Under the pieces are notes generated by a model. It was not told the DNA's origin. It saw nothing but the letters and a program-made list of their open reading frames with translations, and searched no databases. From NCBI RefSeq assembly GCF_001486585.1, contig NZ_LN909044.1:439488-503487 (forward strand): a stretch of 64,000 nt of DNA, read 5' to 3'. The position numbers and the translations under genes were made by a program. Shown piece by piece: positions 61,014 to 64,000 of this stretch. Numbering within the stretch: the stretch's first letter is position 1; each line of letters begins with the position of its first letter. The stretch comes from Paenibacillus senegalimassiliensis (GTDB lineage: Bacteria; Bacillota; Bacilli; Paenibacillales; Paenibacillaceae).

Positions 61014-61207
61014 TTCCTTCACCCCCGCATGCTCATTTTACTAATCTATCGTCTGACCATAACTCTTCCTGGATTATTCCAAGTCGGTTCGGATTCTAAA
61101 CAACTTTACATTGCATGTAAATAGTTTAAATACCATTATATCGACTTCATCCGGGAAACGGAAGCCAAGAAAGCGATTTCCCTTTTCTTGGCGGAAATGA
61201 GTACACC

Positions 61208-61247
61208 AAAAAGGCGGTGCAGGGTTTCCTTCCTGCACCGCCTTTTT
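61208..61247. terminator. Terminator of the cydDC operon
   Basis: AAAAAGGCGGTGCAGG pairs perfectly with CCTGCACCGCCTTTTT. The symmetrical A and T tails make it bidirectional. Confidence 0.92.
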
Positions 61248-61305
61248 AAGATAAGTAAATCATTAAGTATCGAGCTAAGCCATTCGCCCGTTTTGCACAA
61301 GCACC

Positions 61306-63077
61306 CTAGCCTTCCGGACGATCCAACTGGTAGAGATTACGATATCTTGGCTCCTTCTCTAACAGCTCGACGTGAGTGCCACGCATGACGATTTGGCCAT
61401 GCTCCATAAAGATCACTTCATCCATCTGCTCTGCACCCACCAGATGATGTGTCACCCAGATCAGCGACTTGCCTTGCGTCGTACGGAAGACCGTCGACAA
61501 CAGCTCCCGCTCGGTACGGGGGTCAAGCCCGACCGTCGGCTCGTCAAGAATCAGCACCGGCGTATTCTGAAGCAGCACGCGAGCCAGAGCTACACGCTGC
61601 CGCTCTCCGCCGGAGAAGCGTTGTCCCGTCTCGCGCATAGGCGTATCCAGGCCCTTCGGCAGAGAAGCGATTAACGGGCCAAGCTGCGCGGCTTCCGCAG
61701 CTTGCAGCACTTCCTCGTCCGTGGCCTCGGCCCGGCTAAGACGGATATTGTTCGCCACCGTCGTGTCGAACAGGTGGGGGCTTTGGTTGAGGACGGAGAT
61801 GACCTCCGGCATCCGGTCGCCCCAGGCGGACGCGGATAGGCCATTGATCGTCACCGTCCCGGCAGTTGGGGCAAGCGCCCCCTGGATCAGCTTCAGCAGC
61901 GTCGACTTGCCGGCGCCGCTGCGCCCGATCACCGCCACCCGCTTGCCTTGCGGGATGTCCAGCGACACGCCGTCTACCGAGGCGGCGTCTTGCTCGGCGT
62001 AAGCGAAGCGTACGCCGTCCAGGCGCAGCGTAGCTGCGCTTGGCGCGGGCGAGTGCGCTGGCTCGCCGCCAGGACCCTGCCTCCCGCTTCTCCTGCTGCG
62101 CCTTCGCCCGCAGCAGCCGCATCGCCACCGCCCGCGATGCGCGCAAGGCGTTCCAGCGACACGCGGTATTGCGGCGTGCGCTCCACCGCCTCGGAGACAG
62201 GCAGGAAGGCGTCTGCCAGCGGGAAGACGGTCAGCACGAACGCAGCGATCAGCGTGACGTCCATATGCCCTTCCAGCGCTTGACCGCCCGCCCAATACAC
62301 CATCGACACCGCGATAAGGGCCACGACAAGCTGGCCTATCAAGCTGCGCCAGCGCGCCCAGGCCCGCAGACGGCGGTCTTTGCGGGCCACCGTTGCCTCA
62401 TCCTGCTCATAGGCGGCAAGGAACTCCGCAGAGCGTCCACTGATCATCCAATCACCGATGCCCATGACAGCGTCAGTCAATGTCTGATACAGTCCATTGC
62501 GCTCCCGCTTCACTTCCTCATTTAACCGACGTGTCAGCCATAATGAGAAATAAGGAAGCACAAAGACCAATACGAACAAATAGCCCGCCAGTAACAGAGC
62601 AAACGTAACATCGAATACGCCCATGGCGACTACGACAGCCGCATATAGAATAAGCGCTACTACGCTTGGGAATACGGTACGAATATATACATTTTGCAAT
62701 TGCTCAATATCATCAGCCAGTGCACCCAGAATATCTCCGGTCCGATAGCGTGAGCGCAAGAACAAGGCCTGTGGCTCCAGCACACGGTACAAGCGTACCC
62801 GCATCCGGGCCAAAATTCTCAGCACCGTATCATGCCCAACCAACCGTTCGACATAGTGAATGACCGCACGGCCGATCCCAAAGGTCCGCACCCCTACAAT
62901 TGGCACGTAGACAAGCAAGATATTATAAGGTTGTAGCGCAGATTTGGAAATTAGATACCCGGAGGTAAACATCAACATGGCGGCTGCGAGCAGCGTCAGC
63001 GTACCCAGCAGCAAATAGAGGGCAAAACGCCCGCTGTAGATGCGAAAATAGGGGCGAATCCAGGATTGCCGGTTCAT
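61306..63077 (-). pseudogene. cydC: CydC-type heme/thiol ABC exporter subunit, frameshifted
   Basis: One gene in two frames. The upstream frame (63077 to about 62085) encodes the six-helix transmembrane domain (GYLISKSALQPYNILLVYVP, GTGDILGALADDIEQLQ-like RYRTGDILGALADD). The downstream frame (about 62085 to 61306) encodes the ABC domain with GRSGAGKST, FSGGERQR and LILDEPTVGLDPRTE. The switch falls in a GC-rich stretch near 62070-62095, where a single-base indel would restore one 590-residue protein. CydC works with CydD in exporting reduced thiols or handling heme for cytochrome bd assembly. Either a recent mutation or a sequencing error. It overlaps cydD by four bases. Confidence 0.85.
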
Positions 63078-64000
63078 ATAATCTCCTCCTGCTGCGCTGT
63101 GACCATCGCATAATAAGCTCCACGCCGGGCCATCAGTTCCTCATGGGTGCCCGTCTCTGCCACACGCCCCTGCTCCATCACTACAATTTGGTCCATCTGC
63201 CGCATCCAGTGGAGCCGGTGCGTAGCAAGGATGACCAGCTTCCCTTCAAATAAAGGCAACATCTCGCTCTTCAATTCATATTCTGTTTCAATGTCCAAAT
63301 GAGCGGTTGGCTCATCGAGCAAAATTATCGGTCTGCGGCTTAGCAGCGCACGGGCCAAAGCCACACGTTGCTCCTGCCCCCCACTCAGGGAACGGCCTCC
63401 GCCACCGATTGGCTCATCGAGCCCCTTGGGCAGACTGTCCACCAGTCCTCCCAGCCCAGCCGCAACTGCCGCGCGCTCCACCTCCGCCCGAGAAGCGTCT
63501 GGGGCGTTGAAGCGAATATTTTCCGCCAGCGTATGACTGAAAATATAAGGACTCTGCGGAATATAGGTGATTTGCTGCCGCCAAGCAGTCGAGGTCAAAT
63601 CGCCAAGCGGCACCCCGTTCAGCTCAAACTCACCGGAGCTAGGACGCAAGAAGCCGCCGAGAACATCGATCAGGGTCGACTTGCCTGCTCCACTCTCCCC
63701 GATGATACCCATCTTCCCTATTCCGGCAAAAGCAAGCTCAACTTCCTCCAAAGAAGGCTTGCCGCCTTCTTCATGAGTCACGCCTATCCCCCGCAAACGA
63801 AGCTCACTCTCGTTCGTCCACTCGGTAACGGCTTCCAGGGGCACAGCCGAGGCACGACCCGCTTCCTCCACCCCGGCCGCCACAATCGCGTTCATCGCTT
63901 CTCCCGCTTCCTTCCCGTCCAAGGTCGCATGGAAATCCGCACCAACCATGCGAACCGGCAAGAAATATTCCGGTGCCAGAATCAGCACAGTTAATGCAGG
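63074..64000 (-). CDS. cydD: CydD-type heme/thiol ABC exporter subunit (partial)
   Basis: The C-terminal 308 residues are visible; the transmembrane part lies beyond the window. The segment VLILAPEYFLPVRMVGADFHA is the characteristic end of the CydD membrane domain. The ABC domain has GESGAGKST, RSLSGGQEQR and PIILLDEPTAHLD. With CydC it forms the heterodimeric exporter needed for cytochrome bd assembly. Its stop overlaps the cydC start in ATGA, so the two are coupled. Cytochrome bd genes would be expected just upstream, outside the window. Confidence 0.9.
   Translation of the reverse strand, partial: PALTVLILAPEYFLPVRMVGADFHATLDGKEAGEAMNAIVAAGVEEAGRASAVPLEAVTEWTNESELRLRGIGVTHEEGGKPSLEEVELAFAGIGKMGIIGESGAGKSTLIDVLGGFLRPSSGEFELNGVPLGDLTSTAWRQQITYIPQSPYIFSHTLAENIRFNAPDASRAEVERAAVAAGLGGLVDSLPKGLDEPIGGGGRSLSGGQEQRVALARALLSRRPIILLDEPTAHLDIETEYELKSEMLPLFEGKLVILATHRLHWMRQMDQIVVMEQGRVAETGTHEELMARRGAYYAMVTAQQEEII

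Overview
The window looks like chromosomal DNA of a Gram-positive, low-to-medium-GC Firmicute of the Paenibacillus type. Supporting signs are strong AGGAGG-type ribosome binding sites, many TTG/GTG starts, Bacillus-type neighbourhoods (cidR-cidA-cidB, perR, gltC, a tcyABC-like order, YusV-like iron ATPase, PdaA-type deacetylase), Fur and PerR boxes of the Bacillus kind, and rho-independent terminators after most transcription units. A bacterial glutaminyl-tRNA synthetase is present, which is uncommon in Firmicutes. No rRNA, tRNA, prophage, CRISPR array or intact transposase was seen; the mobile-like content is limited to short non-coding repeats.

Layout. 1-1.5 kb: prmC (cut by the edge) and prfA. 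2.1-8.2 kb: a LysR regulator, an SsuABC/TauABC-type ABC importer, a cysteine hydrolase of the isochorismatase fold and an MFS pump. 8.2-14 kb: two TM2 proteins, ychF, and a tight cls-fni-ECF S-component-GNAT operon. 14.3-24 kb: a TorD-like chaperone, an MFS carrier, glnS, a GNAT enzyme, a second MFS protein, a membrane-anchored L7/L12-like protein, a formate/nitrite channel, and a Fur-boxed siderophore ATPase plus FhuF-like gene. 24-32 kb: VanY-type carboxypeptidase, DEAD-box helicase, HemD-like protein, TetR regulator with divergent MBL hydrolase, chemotaxis receptor, perR-like gene overlapping an OmpR-like regulator. 32-40 kb: padR-DUF1700-DUF4097 operon, an HELGH protein, a cystine-type ABC importer, a possible very small gene, and an ABC-F ATPase. 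40-46 kb: V4R protein divergent from an FNR-like regulator, then marR with a heterodimeric ABC exporter. 46-56 kb: pdaA, amino-acid permease, cidR/cidAB, MBOAT plus SGNH acyl-transfer pair, a Gfo/Idh oxidoreductase, nitroreductase. 56-64 kb: gdhA, NDH-2 with a DUF1641 protein, gltC, and cydDC (cydC frameshifted, cydD cut by the edge).

Themes. Several units fit oxygen-limited respiration and nitrogen metabolism: an FNR-like regulator with candidate boxes around its own promoter, a formate/nitrite channel and a TorD-like chaperone with similar candidate boxes, NDH-2, CydDC, gdhA and gltC. Metal and peroxide control is visible as a perfect 7-1-7 Fur box at 23801 and a 13/15 PerR box at 32268.

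The most unusual signal is a non-coding repeat family of about 200 bp, present four times (1701, 26738, 39963, 55434), always intergenic and always in the same orientation. Each copy has four short cores. Two read GGAAATCCTCC-like and two read the reverse complement, GGAGGATTTCC-like, and their starts are separated by exactly 51, 62 and 51 bp in all four copies although the spacer sequences have diverged. A second family is a MITE-like element with GTTCAAAAAGTCG terminal inverted repeats: two copies differ mainly by a replaced central hairpin, and one solitary end lies inside the ABC-importer operon.
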